A DNA stretch of 64,000 bases from Piscinibacter sp. HJYY11 (GCF_016735515.1 NZ_JAERQZ010000001.1:3150746-3214745); one strand, 5' to 3'; shown: positions 9,906 through 21,239, counted from the stretch's first letter. Notes: a model not told the origin generated them from the letters alone. Numbers and translations: made by a program.

Positions 9906-10967
9906 ATGCCGTCGCCTCCCGCCACCTCCCCTCGATACCTCGACCTCGCCTTGCAAGGCGGCGGTTCGCACGGCGCCTTCACCTGGGGCGTGCTCGACCG
10001 CCTGCTCGAGGAAGAAGACATCCGCTTCAGCGGCATCTCGGGCACGAGCGCCGGCGCGCTCAACGCCGCCGTCATGGCCTCCGGTTTTCACAGGGGCCGG
10101 CGCCCCGGCGCACGCGAGGCGCTCGCCGAGTTCTGGTACGACGTGAGCCGCTCGGGCTCGATCTTTTCGCCCTTTTCCGCCGGCCAGTCCAACGGATTGC
10201 ACGACGGCCTGCAGTTCGACCGCCTGCCCGGCTACCAGTGGGTGAGCGCCTTCTTCCGTTCGTTCAGCCCCTACGAATTCAACCCGCTCAACCTCAACCC
10301 GCTGCGCGACGTGGTGCGGCGGCACGTCGACGAAGACGCGCTGCACGCGTGCAAGTTCAAGCTCTTCGTCACCGCCACCAGCGTGACCACCGGCCAGGCG
10401 CGCGTCTTCACACGCCCCGAGCTGAGTCTCGACGCGCTGATGGCCTCGGCCTGCCTGCCGTTTCTCTTCCAGGCCGTGGAGATCGACGGCGAACCCTTCT
10501 GGGACGGCGGCTACACCGGCAACCCCGCCATCTACCCGCTGATCTACAGCACCGAGTCGCTCGACATCCTGATGGTGCGCATCAACCCGCTGGTGCGCGA
10601 AGGCACGCCGACGCGCAGCGAGGAGATCCTCGACCGCCTGAGCGAGATCACCTTCAACGCGAGCCTGATGGGCGAGATGCGCGCCATCGCCTTCGTCTCG
10701 CGGCTGATGCGTGAAGGCAAGCTCGATTCGGCACGCTACAAGGACCTGCGCCTGCACATGGTGGCCGACGACGACGGCATCGGCCCGCTCGGGCCCAACA
10801 CCAAGTTCAACACCGACCGGGCCTTCCTCGAGCGCCTGTGCGAGATGGGCCGCGACGCCGCATCGCGCTGGCTCCAGAAGCACAAGGGAGACATCGGCGT
10901 GCGCGGCACGCTCGACGTGGAGCGCGAATTCCTCAAGCTCGGGAAGGCGCGGCCTCGCCGCCCCTGA
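9906..10967 (+). CDS. Patatin-like phospholipase
   Basis: A 353-residue protein started at the ATG at 9906. It has the full patatin catalytic kit: oxyanion loop QGGGSHGAF (18-26), nucleophile elbow GISGTSAG with S48, and the catalytic Asp in DGGYTG (D200). Patatin-like enzymes use a Ser-Asp dyad to cleave acyl esters of phospholipids or storage polyesters. No signal peptide is visible, so it probably acts in the cytoplasm or at the inner membrane; some Burkholderiales relatives are linked to polyhydroxyalkanoate granules, which is only a possibility here. Confidence 0.92.
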   Translation: MPSPPATSPRYLDLALQGGGSHGAFTWGVLDRLLEEEDIRFSGISGTSAGALNAAVMASGFHRGRRPGAREALAEFWYDVSRSGSIFSPFSAGQSNGLHDGLQFDRLPGYQWVSAFFRSFSPYEFNPLNLNPLRDVVRRHVDEDALHACKFKLFVTATSVTTGQARVFTRPELSLDALMASACLPFLFQAVEIDGEPFWDGGYTGNPAIYPLIYSTESLDILMVRINPLVREGTPTRSEEILDRLSEITFNASLMGEMRAIAFVSRLMREGKLDSARYKDLRLHMVADDDGIGPLGPNTKFNTDRAFLERLCEMGRDAASRWLQKHKGDIGVRGTLDVEREFLKLGKARPRRP

Positions 10968-11035
10968 CAGGCCCCTGCCACACGACGAAACCGCGCCGTA
11001 ACCGCGAGGCGTCCACAAACGCCGATGATGGCGGG

Positions 11036-12409
11036 ATGTCTGCTTCTGCCTCGATCTCTTCTCCGCCTCGCCCGAGCCTGGTCGCGCTGACCTGGCCGCT
11101 GCTCGCCGAACTCGTGCTCGGCATGGCCGTCGGCGTGGCCGGCCTGTGGCTCGCCTCGCGCGTGTCCGACACCGCCTCGGGCGCGTTCGCGCTCTCCAAC
11201 CACGTGCAGGTCTCGTTCTTCCTGCTGTTCCGCATCATTAGCATGGGCGTGAGCGTGGTCATCAGCCAGAACCTCGGCGCTGGCGACCGCCACAGCGCCG
11301 ACCTCACCGCGCGCGCCGCCCTGGGCGCCAGCACCTGGCTGGGCCTGGGCGCGGCGGTGGTGCTCGCGCTCTTTGCCACGCCCTTGCTGAAGCTCGTGAA
11401 CGCGCCCGCCGAGGTGCTGCCGCTGGCCACGCCCTACGTGCGCATCCTCGCCCTCGCATTGGCGCTCGATGCGTTCAACGCCAGCATGGCCGCCGTGATG
11501 CGCGCCCACATGCACGCGCGCGACACGCTCTACAACATGCTCGCCATGCACGGCCTGCACCTCGCGCTGTCGATGCTGCTGATGCCGTCGATGGGGCTCG
11601 CGGGTTATGCGGTGGCCGCCGCGGTGAGCCGCGCCTTCGGCGTGGGTTTCCACCTCTTCCTGTGGCGCTGGCGGCTGGCGCTGGTGCCACATGCGGCCGA
11701 CTGGTGGCGAGTGCAGTGGCGGCTGCTCGCGCCGGTGCTGCACATCGGCCTGCCGGGCGCGGCCGAGAACATCGCCTACCGGCTGGCGCTGATGGTCACG
11801 ATCGCGCTGGCGGCCAGCATGGGCACGCATGCGCTCGCGACGCACAGCTACACCATGCAGCTGATGTACTTCATCCTCGTGTTCGGCCTCGCGATCGGCT
11901 TTGCGAGCGAGATCCTCGTCGGCTACCTGGTCGGCGCACGCCAGCTGCACGCGGCGCATGCGCTCGTGCGCAAGAGCCTGCGCTACGGGCTCGTGGTGTC
12001 GACCGGCATCGCGTTGCTGGCGGCCCTGAGCGGGCCGTGGCTGATGCGCCGCTTCACGCAGGACGAGGCCATCATCTCCCAGGCCAGCACGCTCCTGTGG
12101 ATCACGGTGCTGCTGGAGCCGGGACGCACCTTCAACCTCGTCGTCATCAACGCGCTGCGCGCGACCGGCGACGCGCGTTTCCCGGTGGTCGCGGGCATCG
12201 CCTCGATGGTGTTCGTGATGGCCGGCGGCGCCTGGCTGCTGGGCAGCGTGATGGGGCTCGGGCTGGTGGGGGTGTGGATCGCCTATGCCGCCGACGAGTG
12301 GGTGCGCGGCCTCACGATGTGCGCCCGCTGGTGGCGCCGCGGCTGGGTGCCGGCAGCCCGCGCCACGCACCGGCGGCTGACGCGGCAACGGGCCGAGGCG
12401 GCGAGCTGA
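11036..12409 (+). CDS. MATE-family efflux transporter
   Basis: About 457 residues from the ATG at 11036; the frame is open further upstream, but that part overlaps the end of the patatin gene in another frame and lacks membrane character. The protein has around twelve membrane helices in two MatE halves, beginning LTWPLLAELVLGMAVGVAGLWLAS. Such carriers export drugs or metabolites in exchange for H+ or Na+. It ends 2 bp before the stop of the convergent dehydrogenase gene. Confidence 0.92.
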   Translation: MSASASISSPPRPSLVALTWPLLAELVLGMAVGVAGLWLASRVSDTASGAFALSNHVQVSFFLLFRIISMGVSVVISQNLGAGDRHSADLTARAALGASTWLGLGAAVVLALFATPLLKLVNAPAEVLPLATPYVRILALALALDAFNASMAAVMRAHMHARDTLYNMLAMHGLHLALSMLLMPSMGLAGYAVAAAVSRAFGVGFHLFLWRWRLALVPHAADWWRVQWRLLAPVLHIGLPGAAENIAYRLALMVTIALAASMGTHALATHSYTMQLMYFILVFGLAIGFASEILVGYLVGARQLHAAHALVRKSLRYGLVVSTGIALLAALSGPWLMRRFTQDEAIISQASTLLWITVLLEPGRTFNLVVINALRATGDARFPVVAGIASMVFVMAGGAWLLGSVMGLGLVGVWIAYAADEWVRGLTMCARWWRRGWVPAARATHRRLTRQRAEAAS

Positions 12410-12411
12410 GG

Positions 12412-13329
12412 TCAGCCGCGTTCGCGGCGTCGCAGCAGCTCGAAGACGATCGCATCGTCCATGCCCGCGAGCCCGCGCTCGCAGGCCTGCGCGAAGACGG
12501 CCGCCGCCTGCTCGCCGATCGGCGTGTCAGCCCCGGCCGCGTGCGCCATGCCGAGCGCGAGGTGCGTGTCCTTGTTCAAGAGGCTCGCGTGGGCACGCGG
12601 CAGGTAGTCGCCTTGCAGCGCGCGCCGCAGGCGGTCGCTGCCGATCCAGCTCTGGCCGCTGCTCTGCTCGATGACAGCGAGCGTGCGGGGCAGGTTGAGC
12701 CCCATGCGTGAGGCGAGGGCCAGCGCCTCAGCTGCACCGGCGAGGTTGATGCCCGCCAGCAGGTTGTTGACGAGCTTGGTGCGGGCGCCATCGCCCGGGC
12801 GCTCGCCGAGGTGGAAGACCTTGGACGAGAGCGTCTCGACGAGCGCCCGGTGGCGGTCGAGCGTCGCGTGTTCGCAGGCGAGCATGAGGCTCATGCTGCC
12901 GTCGCGCGCCCGCTCGGGGCCGCCCGACATCGGCGCATCGAACCAGCCGATGCCGCGCGACGCGAGCTCGCGCACGAAGCGTTCGGTGTCGGCCGGCGCG
13001 ATGGTCGGGCACAGCATCACCGCCGAGCCCGGCGGCAGCGCATGCGCCGCGCCATGCGGCCCGAAGAGCACGGCCTCGGTCTGCGCCGCATCGACCACGG
13101 CCACGATCACCACGTCGCTCGACGCCGCCAGGCCCGCGGGCGTGGGGCAGGCCATCGCGCCGAGCGCCACCGCCTGTGCTTCGCGCTGGGCGTCGATGTC
13201 GTGCACCGCCACCAGGTAGTCCTGCGACAGGAGGCGCGCGGCCATCGCACCTCCCATGTTGCCCACCCCGATGATGCCGACGCGGGGGATGGGCCAGGCG
13301 ACCGGAATGGGGCTGTGCTCGGTGTTCAT
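12412..13329 (-). CDS. NAD(P)-dependent dehydrogenase of the 3-hydroxyisobutyrate dehydrogenase family
   Basis: A 305-residue beta-hydroxyacid dehydrogenase. The N-terminal Rossmann fold has GIIGVGNMGGAMA (about 18-30), the substrate-binding DAPMSGGPERARDGS stretch matches the family, and the catalytic lysine lies in TKLVNNLLAG. Relatives include 3-hydroxyisobutyrate, tartronate-semialdehyde and L-threonate dehydrogenases; the exact substrate cannot be assigned. It is convergent with the MATE gene, and the rodA gene lies 40 bp upstream on the same strand. Confidence 0.9.
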   Translation of the reverse strand: MNTEHSPIPVAWPIPRVGIIGVGNMGGAMAARLLSQDYLVAVHDIDAQREAQAVALGAMACPTPAGLAASSDVVIVAVVDAAQTEAVLFGPHGAAHALPPGSAVMLCPTIAPADTERFVRELASRGIGWFDAPMSGGPERARDGSMSLMLACEHATLDRHRALVETLSSKVFHLGERPGDGARTKLVNNLLAGINLAGAAEALALASRMGLNLPRTLAVIEQSSGQSWIGSDRLRRALQGDYLPRAHASLLNKDTHLALGMAHAAGADTPIGEQAAAVFAQACERGLAGMDDAIVFELLRRRERG

Positions 13330-13369
13330 GCGCGCAGCGTAGCAGCGCGCGCCGGCTCAGGCGCTCACG

Positions 13370-14524
13370 TCACCGCCGCATGAAGCGCCGGCTCTTCGCG
13401 ATCGACATCAGGATGCCCAGGCCGAGCCCCAACGTCACCATCGCGGTGCCACCGTAGCTGATGAAGGGCAGCGGCACGCCCACCACCGGCAGGATGCCGC
13501 TCACCATGCCCATGTTGACGAAGGCGTAGGTGAAGAAGCTCAAGGTGATGGCACCGGCCAGCAGGCGCGAGAACACGGTCGGGGCATCGGCCGCGATCAT
13601 CAGCCCGCGGAAGATGAGGAAGATGAAGCTCAGCAGCAGCACGGTGAACCCGAGCAGGCCGAACTCTTCGGCATAGGCCGCGAAGATGAAGTCGGTGGTG
13701 CGCTCGGGGATGAACTCGAGGTGGGTCTGCGTGCCCTTCATGAAGCCCTTGCCCGACAGGCCGCCCGAGCCGATGGCGATCATGCCCTGGATGATGTGGA
13801 AACCCTTGCCGAGCGGATCGGCGGTCGGGTCGAGGAGGGTGCAGACGCGGTTCTTCTGGTACTCGCGCAGCACGTGCCACTCCACGCCGGGCTGGCAGAT
13901 GTGGTCTTCCGACAGGATCAGCGCCGCGATGCCCAAGGCCCCCACCAACAGCACCGGCACGATGAGCTTCCACGACAGGCCGGCGAAGAAGATGACGTAG
14001 AGACCCGCCGAGAACACGAGGATGGCGGTGCCGAGGTCGGGCTGCTTGGCGATGAGGCCCACCGGCACGGCAAGGATCAGCAGCGCGACGATGAAGTCGC
14101 TCACCCGCAGCGCGCCCTCACGCCGCTGGAACCACCAGGCCAGCATCAGCGGCACGGCGATCTTGAGCATCTCGCTCGGCTGGATCACCACGCCCACGTT
14201 GAGCCAGCGCGTCGCGCCTTTCTTCGAGATGCCGAAGAGCGCCACCGCCACCAGCAGCAGCACGCCCACCGTGTACAGCGGCACGGCCAGGCGCATCAGC
14301 TTCTGCGGCGGCACCTGCGCCACGACGAAGAGGATGCCGAGCGCGATCAGCATGTTGCGGCCGTGGTCGACGAACCGTGTGCCGTGGTCGAAGCCAGCCG
14401 AGTACATGGTGACGAGCCCGAGCCCGGCCAGCAGCAGGATGGCGATAGCGAGCGGGCCGTCGAAGCCGGTGAAGACCGGCTTGATGCGGTTCCACAGCGA
14501 AGGTTTTTCGAAGACAACGCTCAT
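13370..14524 (-). CDS. rodA: Rod-shape peptidoglycan polymerase RodA
   Basis: A 384-residue SEDS-family membrane glycosyltransferase with about ten helices. It polymerises lipid II into glycan strands in the elongasome, working with PBP2, which is encoded just upstream with a 4-nt ATGA overlap. Family landmarks include LNVGVVIQPSEMLKIAVPL and, near the end, GVPLPFISYGGTAMV. It is the last gene of the mreC-mreD-mrdA-rodA run. Confidence 0.97.
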   Translation of the reverse strand: MSVVFEKPSLWNRIKPVFTGFDGPLAIAILLLAGLGLVTMYSAGFDHGTRFVDHGRNMLIALGILFVVAQVPPQKLMRLAVPLYTVGVLLLVAVALFGISKKGATRWLNVGVVIQPSEMLKIAVPLMLAWWFQRREGALRVSDFIVALLILAVPVGLIAKQPDLGTAILVFSAGLYVIFFAGLSWKLIVPVLLVGALGIAALILSEDHICQPGVEWHVLREYQKNRVCTLLDPTADPLGKGFHIIQGMIAIGSGGLSGKGFMKGTQTHLEFIPERTTDFIFAAYAEEFGLLGFTVLLLSFIFLIFRGLMIAADAPTVFSRLLAGAITLSFFTYAFVNMGMVSGILPVVGVPLPFISYGGTAMVTLGLGLGILMSIAKSRRFMRR

Positions 14525-16587
14525 GGCGTGGTGGCCTTGACCGGCTTGACCAGCGGGGTGGGGACGGCGGAGGCCGCCACGCCGGCCACCGGCGCCGTCG
14601 ACGCCTGCGCGCCGCTGGCCGGTGCAGCCGCAAAGCCGGCGGCCCCCGGCAGGGGCACGGTCGACACGGGCCGCGGCGTGCCCACCGGCGCGGCCGACTT
14701 GCCTTCACGCGTGAGGGCGATGTCTTCCTCGCTCGGGTACTGGCCGAGCAGCACGTAGTCCATCACGCGGCGGGCGATCGGCGCGGCACTGGCGGCGCCG
14801 AAGCCGGCGTTCTCGACGATGACGGCCAGCGCGATCGTCGGCTTGTCCACCGGCGCATAGGCGATGTAGAGCGCGTGGTCGCGCTTGTGCTCCTCGAGCT
14901 TGCTGGCGTTGTACTTCTCGTTGGCCCGCACACCCACCGCCTGCGCCGTGCCGGTCTTGCCACCGCTCTGGTAGCCGGCGCCGGCGAACACGCGCGTGCC
15001 GGTGCCCGCGGTCACCACCTGCTGCATGCCCTGGTTGATGACCGCCACGTGCTCGGGCTTGAGCGGCAGCGAATCGAGGGCCGCATGCGCGATCTGGCGG
15101 CGCTCGCGCGTGACCACGTCTTCCACTTCGCGCACCAGGCGCGGCTTGTAGCGCTCCCCACCGCTCACCAGGGTGGACACGGCGCTCGCGAGCTGCAGCA
15201 TGGTGAAGTTGTTGTAGCCCTGGCCGATGCCGAGCGAGATGGTCTCGCCGGCGTACCACTTCTGCTGCTCGGGCTTCTTGTAGGCACGTCGCTTCCACTC
15301 GGTGGAGGGCAGCAGGCCCGTGACCTCGCCTTCGATGTCGATGCCGGTCTTGCGGCCGAAGCCGAAGGGCTCGAGCTGCTCGTGCATCAGGTCCACGCCC
15401 ATCTCGTTGGCGAGCGAGTAGTAGTAGACGTTGCTCGAGAGCGCGATCGACCGCACCATGTCGACCGCGCCCAGCCCGTGGTCGCCATGGCTGCGGAAGG
15501 TGTGGTTGCCGAAGACGAAGCTGCCGCCGTCATGGATGACCTGCGTGGCGCTGCGCTTGCCGGTGTTGAGCGCGGCCATCGCCATGAAGGGCTTGAAGGT
15601 GGAGCCAGGCGGGTAGGTGCCGCGCAGGGCCCGGTTCAGCAGCGGCTTGTCGATCGACTCGTTGAGCTCCTTCCACGACTCGGAGTCGATGCCGTCGACG
15701 AAGAGGTTGGGGTCGAAGGTGGGCTTGCTGACGAAGGCGAGCACCTCGCCGTTGCGCGGGTCGAGCGCCACCAGCGCGCCGCGGCGCTCGCCGAAGAGCT
15801 GCTCGATCATCGCCTGCAGGCGGATGTCGACCGACAGGATGATCTTGTTGCCCGGCGTCGGCGGGCTGCTCTTCAGGCGCCGCACGGCGCGGCCGCCGGC
15901 GCTGGTCTCGACCTCTTCCACACCGGTCAGGCCGTGCAGCTCCGACTCGTAGCTCTGCTCCACGCCCAGCTTGCCGATGTATTCGGTGCCGCGGTAGTTG
16001 TCGAGCTTCTCCTCTTCCCAGTCTTCCATCGCGGCCTTCTCGGCCTGGTTGATGCGGCCGATGTAGCCGATCACGTGGCTGCCGACCTCGCCCAGCGGGT
16101 AGTTGCGGAAGAGCCGGGCCTTGATGTCGACGCCCGGGAAACGGAAGCGCTGCGCGGTGAAGCGGGCGACTTCCTCGTCGGTGAGCTTGGTGCGGATGGG
16201 CAGCGACTCGAAGCTCTTGCTTTCCTCGAGCAGGCGCTTGAAGCGCTTGCGGTCGCGCGGCTGGATCTCGATGATCGACTCGAGCCCGGTGATCGTGGCC
16301 TCGAGGTCGGCCACCTTGGTGGGGCTGATCTCCAGCGTGTAGGCCGAGTAATTGTTGGCCAGCACGACGCCGTTGCGGTCGACGATCAGGCCACGGTTGG
16401 GCACGATGGGCACGACCGCGATGCGGTTGTTCTCCGCCTGCGTGGCCAGTTCGTCGTGTCGGGTCACCTGCAGCACCACCAGGCGCGCGGCGAGCAGGCC
16501 GAAAGCCACCAGCACGAAGGCCGCGGCCGCAAACAGGCGGGTGCGGAAGCGCCCGACTTCCTGCTCGACGTTTCTGAGTTCGGTCAT
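14521..16587 (-). CDS. mrdA: Penicillin-binding protein 2 (elongasome transpeptidase)
   Basis: A 688-residue class B PBP with one N-terminal membrane helix (about 18-41), a pedestal domain, and the transpeptidase domain with SxxK at S329-K332 (GSTFKPF), SSN at 384-386 and KTGT at 544-547. It cross-links side-wall peptidoglycan together with RodA. The C-terminal tail after the enzyme domain is Ala/Pro-rich and probably disordered. It overlaps rodA by 4 nt and starts 12 bp after mreD. Confidence 0.97.
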   Translation of the reverse strand: MTELRNVEQEVGRFRTRLFAAAAFVLVAFGLLAARLVVLQVTRHDELATQAENNRIAVVPIVPNRGLIVDRNGVVLANNYSAYTLEISPTKVADLEATITGLESIIEIQPRDRKRFKRLLEESKSFESLPIRTKLTDEEVARFTAQRFRFPGVDIKARLFRNYPLGEVGSHVIGYIGRINQAEKAAMEDWEEEKLDNYRGTEYIGKLGVEQSYESELHGLTGVEEVETSAGGRAVRRLKSSPPTPGNKIILSVDIRLQAMIEQLFGERRGALVALDPRNGEVLAFVSKPTFDPNLFVDGIDSESWKELNESIDKPLLNRALRGTYPPGSTFKPFMAMAALNTGKRSATQVIHDGGSFVFGNHTFRSHGDHGLGAVDMVRSIALSSNVYYYSLANEMGVDLMHEQLEPFGFGRKTGIDIEGEVTGLLPSTEWKRRAYKKPEQQKWYAGETISLGIGQGYNNFTMLQLASAVSTLVSGGERYKPRLVREVEDVVTRERRQIAHAALDSLPLKPEHVAVINQGMQQVVTAGTGTRVFAGAGYQSGGKTGTAQAVGVRANEKYNASKLEEHKRDHALYIAYAPVDKPTIALAVIVENAGFGAASAAPIARRVMDYVLLGQYPSEEDIALTREGKSAAPVGTPRPVSTVPLPGAAGFAAAPASGAQASTAPVAGVAASAVPTPLVKPVKATTP

Positions 16588-16599
16588 GACAGCAGCCGA

Positions 16600-17118
16600 T
16601 TACAGCGGACGGTTCTTGTCAGTATCAGGGGGACGGCGTTGCGGCGCCAGCAGCACCAAGGTCACCACGGGCCACAAGAGGCTTTCGAAGACCGGCGCGA
16701 GCATCACCTCCCACCCGGGCAGCATGCCGCCGACCATCATGCGCACCACCATCGACACGGCGTGCGCGGCCACGAAGAGCGGCAGGATCTGCAGTGCCTG
16801 CGACAGCACGCCGAACCACAGGAGCCGCCGGTGGATGGTGATCGCGAAGAAGCTCAAGAGCGTGTAGGCGAGAGCGTGCTGGCCGAGCACGGCGCTGTCG
16901 TGCACGTCCATCAGCACGCCGAACACGAAGGCGGCGCCCAGGCCCACGCGGCGCGGCTGGTGCACGTTCCAGAACACGAGCACCAGGGCCATCATGTCGG
17001 GCAGGTAGCCCACGCGCCCGAAGGGCACGAGGTTGAAGGCGAAGGCCAGCAACATCGTGGTCCACATGAAGAACGGGTTGACCGGCAGCAGGAGCTGGTC
17101 GGCGCCGCGGGGCATCAT
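16600..17118 (-). CDS. mreD: Rod-shape protein MreD
   Basis: A 172-residue membrane protein with five to six hydrophobic segments, beginning MMPRGADQLLLPVNPFFMW and containing the conserved stretch PDMMALVLVFWNVHQPRRVGLGAAFVFGVLMD. MreD links the elongasome to the inner membrane next to MreC. It overlaps mreC by 4 nt and precedes mrdA by 12 bp, the usual order. Confidence 0.95.
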   Translation of the reverse strand: MMPRGADQLLLPVNPFFMWTTMLLAFAFNLVPFGRVGYLPDMMALVLVFWNVHQPRRVGLGAAFVFGVLMDVHDSAVLGQHALAYTLLSFFAITIHRRLLWFGVLSQALQILPLFVAAHAVSMVVRMMVGGMLPGWEVMLAPVFESLLWPVVTLVLLAPQRRPPDTDKNRPL

Positions 17119-18038
17119 TTCTTGTTCCCCTTCTTCACGGGCTTGGCCGGATCGTCACTCGGCGCGGGCTCAGGCCGCGGCGGCATCTGGATGCCCACCG
17201 GCTCCAGCACCAGCACGTGGCGCACGCTGTCGGGTTCGGCGATGGGCGCCAGCGCAATGCGGGCGAAGCCGGTCTCGACCTTGCGGTCCACGCTCACCAC
17301 CTTGGCCACCGGCAGGCCAGCCGGGTAGACGCCGTCGACGCCCGAGGTGGAGAGCAGGTCGCCCACCTGCACGTCGGCATTGCCGGCCATGAAGCGCAGC
17401 TCGAGGCCTGCGCCGGCCGAGTTGCCGAAGGCCGCGCTGCGCGCCTGGGTGCGGCTGTTGAGCACCGGGATCGCGGCTTCCTTGTCGGTGAGCAGCGTGA
17501 CCTCGGCGCTGTAGGGGTAGACGCGCGTGACCTGGCCCAGCACGCCCGCCTCGTTGATCACCGGCGACGAGATCACCAGCCCATCGCGGTTGCCGCGGTC
17601 GATGATGACCTTGCGCGAATAAGGGTCAGGCGCGTCGTACAGGACCTCGGCCGTCAGCGAGCGCACCTTGATCGCGCCACGCAGCTCCAGCAGGGCCCGC
17701 AGGCGGGCGTTTTCCTGCTGCAGCTGCTCGACCTTGGCGGCCCGCTCGGCCTGCTGCACGAGTTGCACCTTGGCGCGGGTTTCCTGCTCACGGGCGTCCT
17801 GCAGGCCCGTCAGGTAGTCGGCCGCGCCATTCCACAGGTCGACCGGCGTGCGCAGCACGCGCTCGACCGGGTTCAGCACGGTCGCCACCACCGCGCGCAG
17901 CGGCTGCGTGACCTTGAAGCGGGTGTCGGCCACCATCAGGAAGAGCGCCAGCGCCGAGAAGAACACCATGCGCGTGAACGCCGACGGCCCTTGGCGGAAG
18001 AAGGGCGGTGGTGTTCGATCGAGTGTGCCGAGAGGCAT
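17115..18038 (-). CDS. mreC: Rod-shape protein MreC
   Basis: A 307-residue protein with one N-terminal membrane helix (about 24-40), a coiled coil (about 85-118, QQAERAAKVEQLQQENARLRALLEL region) and the periplasmic beta-barrel domain. It stimulates the PBP2-RodA pair. The C-terminal tail is Pro/Lys-rich. It is separated from mreB by a 92-bp gap that holds an intrinsic terminator, so it may be expressed at a lower level than mreB or have its own promoter. Confidence 0.95.
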   Translation of the reverse strand: MPLGTLDRTPPPFFRQGPSAFTRMVFFSALALFLMVADTRFKVTQPLRAVVATVLNPVERVLRTPVDLWNGAADYLTGLQDAREQETRAKVQLVQQAERAAKVEQLQQENARLRALLELRGAIKVRSLTAEVLYDAPDPYSRKVIIDRGNRDGLVISSPVINEAGVLGQVTRVYPYSAEVTLLTDKEAAIPVLNSRTQARSAAFGNSAGAGLELRFMAGNADVQVGDLLSTSGVDGVYPAGLPVAKVVSVDRKVETGFARIALAPIAEPDSVRHVLVLEPVGIQMPPRPEPAPSDDPAKPVKKGNKK

Positions 18039-18083
18039 GGTGACCGCTGTGATTCAGGAAAAGCTCAAACGTTTGAAGTGAAA

Positions 18084-18113
18084 AAGCCGGCCACGTGTTG
18101 AACGCGCCGGCTT
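18084..18113 (-). terminator. Intrinsic terminator between mreB and mreC
   Basis: On the minus strand, AAGCCGGC pairs with GCCGGCTT across a 14-base loop, and the 3' arm runs on as a stretch of five T (complement of 18081-18085). The site is 17 bp past the mreB stop and about 45 bp before the mreC start. Partial read-through would set the ratio of mreB to mreCD-mrdA-rodA. Confidence 0.8.
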
Positions 18114-18130
18114 CGTGGTGCTGTTCACGT

Positions 18131-19270
<1,140 letters not shown>

Positions 19271-19455
19271 TCACGCATTCGATCAGTACCGACCACATGA
19301 GCGCAATTGGGTTCCGGGGCCTTTTGAAACAAGCTCGCAAACCCTTGCAAACTCTGGGTTTTCGACGCGTCGAGGGGCGTGTGGATAACCGGGGATAATA
19401 CTTCAACACCCCTGGTTTTCGATCCCGCGAAGACCCATCCAAAAGTGGATTTCCA

Positions 19456-19755
19456 ATGGCCTTGACCCCGCAGGATGTCGGCCGCATCGCCCACCTGGCC
19501 CGCCTCGAATTGCAGGCCGATGAGCAAGAGGCGATGAGGCTTCAACTCAACGAGTTCTTCTCCATCGTCGAGCGCATGAGCGCCGTCGACACGAGCGGCG
19601 TCGAGCCGCTGTACACCCCGCTGTCCGCCGTGCGCGACGTGGGCCTGCGCCTGCGCGACGACGTGGTCACCGAGACCAACGACCGCGAGCGCAACCTGCG
19701 CAACGCCCCGGCCAGCGAAGACGGCCTCTTCCTTGTGCCCAAGGTCATCGAATGA
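19456..19755 (+). CDS. gatC: Asp-tRNA(Asn)/Glu-tRNA(Gln) amidotransferase, subunit C
   Basis: A 99-residue protein starting [23 protein letters not shown]. GatC wraps around GatA and stabilises the GatCAB complex, which converts misacylated Glu-tRNA(Gln) and/or Asp-tRNA(Asn) to the amidated forms. The gene overlaps gatA by 4 nt (ATGA), first of the gatC-gatA-gatB operon. Confidence 0.96.
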   Translation: MALTPQDVGRIAHLARLELQADEQEAMRLQLNEFFSIVERMSAVDTSGVEPLYTPLSAVRDVGLRLRDDVVTETNDRERNLRNAPASEDGLFLVPKVIE

Positions 19756-21239
19756 AGGAGCTGCACTCCTTGAGCGTGGCCGAGATGGGCCGCGCGCTCG
19801 ACGCACGCGAGGTCTCGAGCACCGAACTCACGAAACATCTGCTCGCACGCGTTGCGACGCATCAACAACTGGGGGTCTTCCTCGCGGTCGACGAAGACCT
19901 TGCCCTGGAGCAGGCCAGTGCCGCCGATGCGCGACGCGCCGCCGGCGAGCGCGGGCCGCTGCTGGGTGTGCCGATGGCGCACAAGGACATCTTCGTCACG
20001 CAGGCGCTGCCCACCACCGCCGGCTCGAAGATGCTCAAGGGCTACCTGAGCCCCTTCGACGCGACCGTCGTCGCCAAGCTCGCGCAGGCCGGCACGGTGA
20101 CGCTCGGCAAGCTCAACTGTGACGAGTTCGCGATGGGCTCGGCGAACGAGAACTCCGCCTACGGCACGGTGCACAACCCCTGGGACACCACCCGCGTGCC
20201 GGGTGGCTCGTCCGGCGGCTCGGCCGCCGCGGTGGCAGCACGCCTCGTGCCCGCCGCGACCGGCACCGACACCGGCGGCTCGATCCGCCAGCCCGCCGGC
20301 TTCTGCGGGGTGACCGGCATCAAGCCGACCTATGGCCGCTGCTCGCGCTACGGGATGATCGCCTTCGCCTCCAGCCTCGACCAGGCCGGGCCGATGGCGC
20401 GGAGCGCAGAAGACTGCGCACTGCTGCTGGACACGATGGCCGGCTTCGACGAGCGCGACGCGACGAGCGCCAACGAGCCCTTGCCGGGCTTTGCTGCCGC
20501 GCTCGCCAAGCCGCGCGAGGGCGCGACGACGGCCCAGCCGCTGAAGGGATTGCGCATCGGCCTGCCCGCCGAGTTCTTCCCGGCCGCCCTGGCCGCCGAC
20601 GTGAACGGCGCACTGCGCACGGCGCTCGGCGTCTTCGAGCAGCTCGGCGCGACGCTGGTCGACGTGAGCCTGCCCCGCACCGAGCTCTCGATCCCGGTGT
20701 ACTACATCATCGCGCCGGCCGAGGCCTCGTCGAACCTGTCGCGCTTTGACGGCGTCCGCTACGGCCACCGTGCCGAGAAGTACACCGACCTGCTCGACAT
20801 GTACAAGAAGACCCGGGCCCAGGGCTTCGGCCCGGAGGTGAAGCGCCGCATCATGATCGGCACCTACGTGCTGAGCCATGGCTACTACGACGCCTACTAC
20901 CTGCAGGCGCAGAAGCTTCGCCGCATGATCGCCGACGACTTCCAGCAGTGCTTCGGCCAGTGTGACCTGATCGCCGGCCCGGTGGCGCCCACGGTCGCCT
21001 GGCAGATCGGCGCACAGGGCGACGACCCCGTTGCCGCCTACCTGGCCGACATCTTCACCCTGCCCGCCAGCCTCGCCGGCCTGCCCGGCATGAGCCTGCC
21101 CGCCGGTTTCGGCGAAGGTGGCCTGCCGGTCGGCCTGCAGCTCATCGGCAACTACTTCCAGGAAGCGCAGCTGCTGCAGGCGGCCCACACCTTCCAGCAA
21201 GCGACCGACTGGCATACCCGCGTGCCCAGCGGCTTCTGA
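19752..21239 (+). CDS. gatA: GatCAB amidotransferase, subunit A (amidase)
   Basis: A 495-residue amidase-signature protein that releases ammonia from glutamine and passes it to GatB. The Ser-cisSer-Lys triad is complete: K78 (MAHKDIF), S153 (PGGSSGGSA) and S177 (TDTGGSIRQ). Length and order are normal. It overlaps gatC by 4 nt and lies 2 bp before gatB. Confidence 0.98.
   Translation: MKELHSLSVAEMGRALDAREVSSTELTKHLLARVATHQQLGVFLAVDEDLALEQASAADARRAAGERGPLLGVPMAHKDIFVTQALPTTAGSKMLKGYLSPFDATVVAKLAQAGTVTLGKLNCDEFAMGSANENSAYGTVHNPWDTTRVPGGSSGGSAAAVAARLVPAATGTDTGGSIRQPAGFCGVTGIKPTYGRCSRYGMIAFASSLDQAGPMARSAEDCALLLDTMAGFDERDATSANEPLPGFAAALAKPREGATTAQPLKGLRIGLPAEFFPAALAADVNGALRTALGVFEQLGATLVDVSLPRTELSIPVYYIIAPAEASSNLSRFDGVRYGHRAEKYTDLLDMYKKTRAQGFGPEVKRRIMIGTYVLSHGYYDAYYLQAQKLRRMIADDFQQCFGQCDLIAGPVAPTVAWQIGAQGDDPVAAYLADIFTLPASLAGLPGMSLPAGFGEGGLPVGLQLIGNYFQEAQLLQAAHTFQQATDWHTRVPSGF

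Noticed and set aside
14875..17328. An 817-codon open frame on the plus strand
   Set aside because: Antisense to mrdA, mreD and mreC, with low-complexity composition; a shadow of those genes.
19394..19399. GATAAT as a gatC promoter -10
   Set aside because: No -35-like sequence 16-18 bp upstream; not enough to report.
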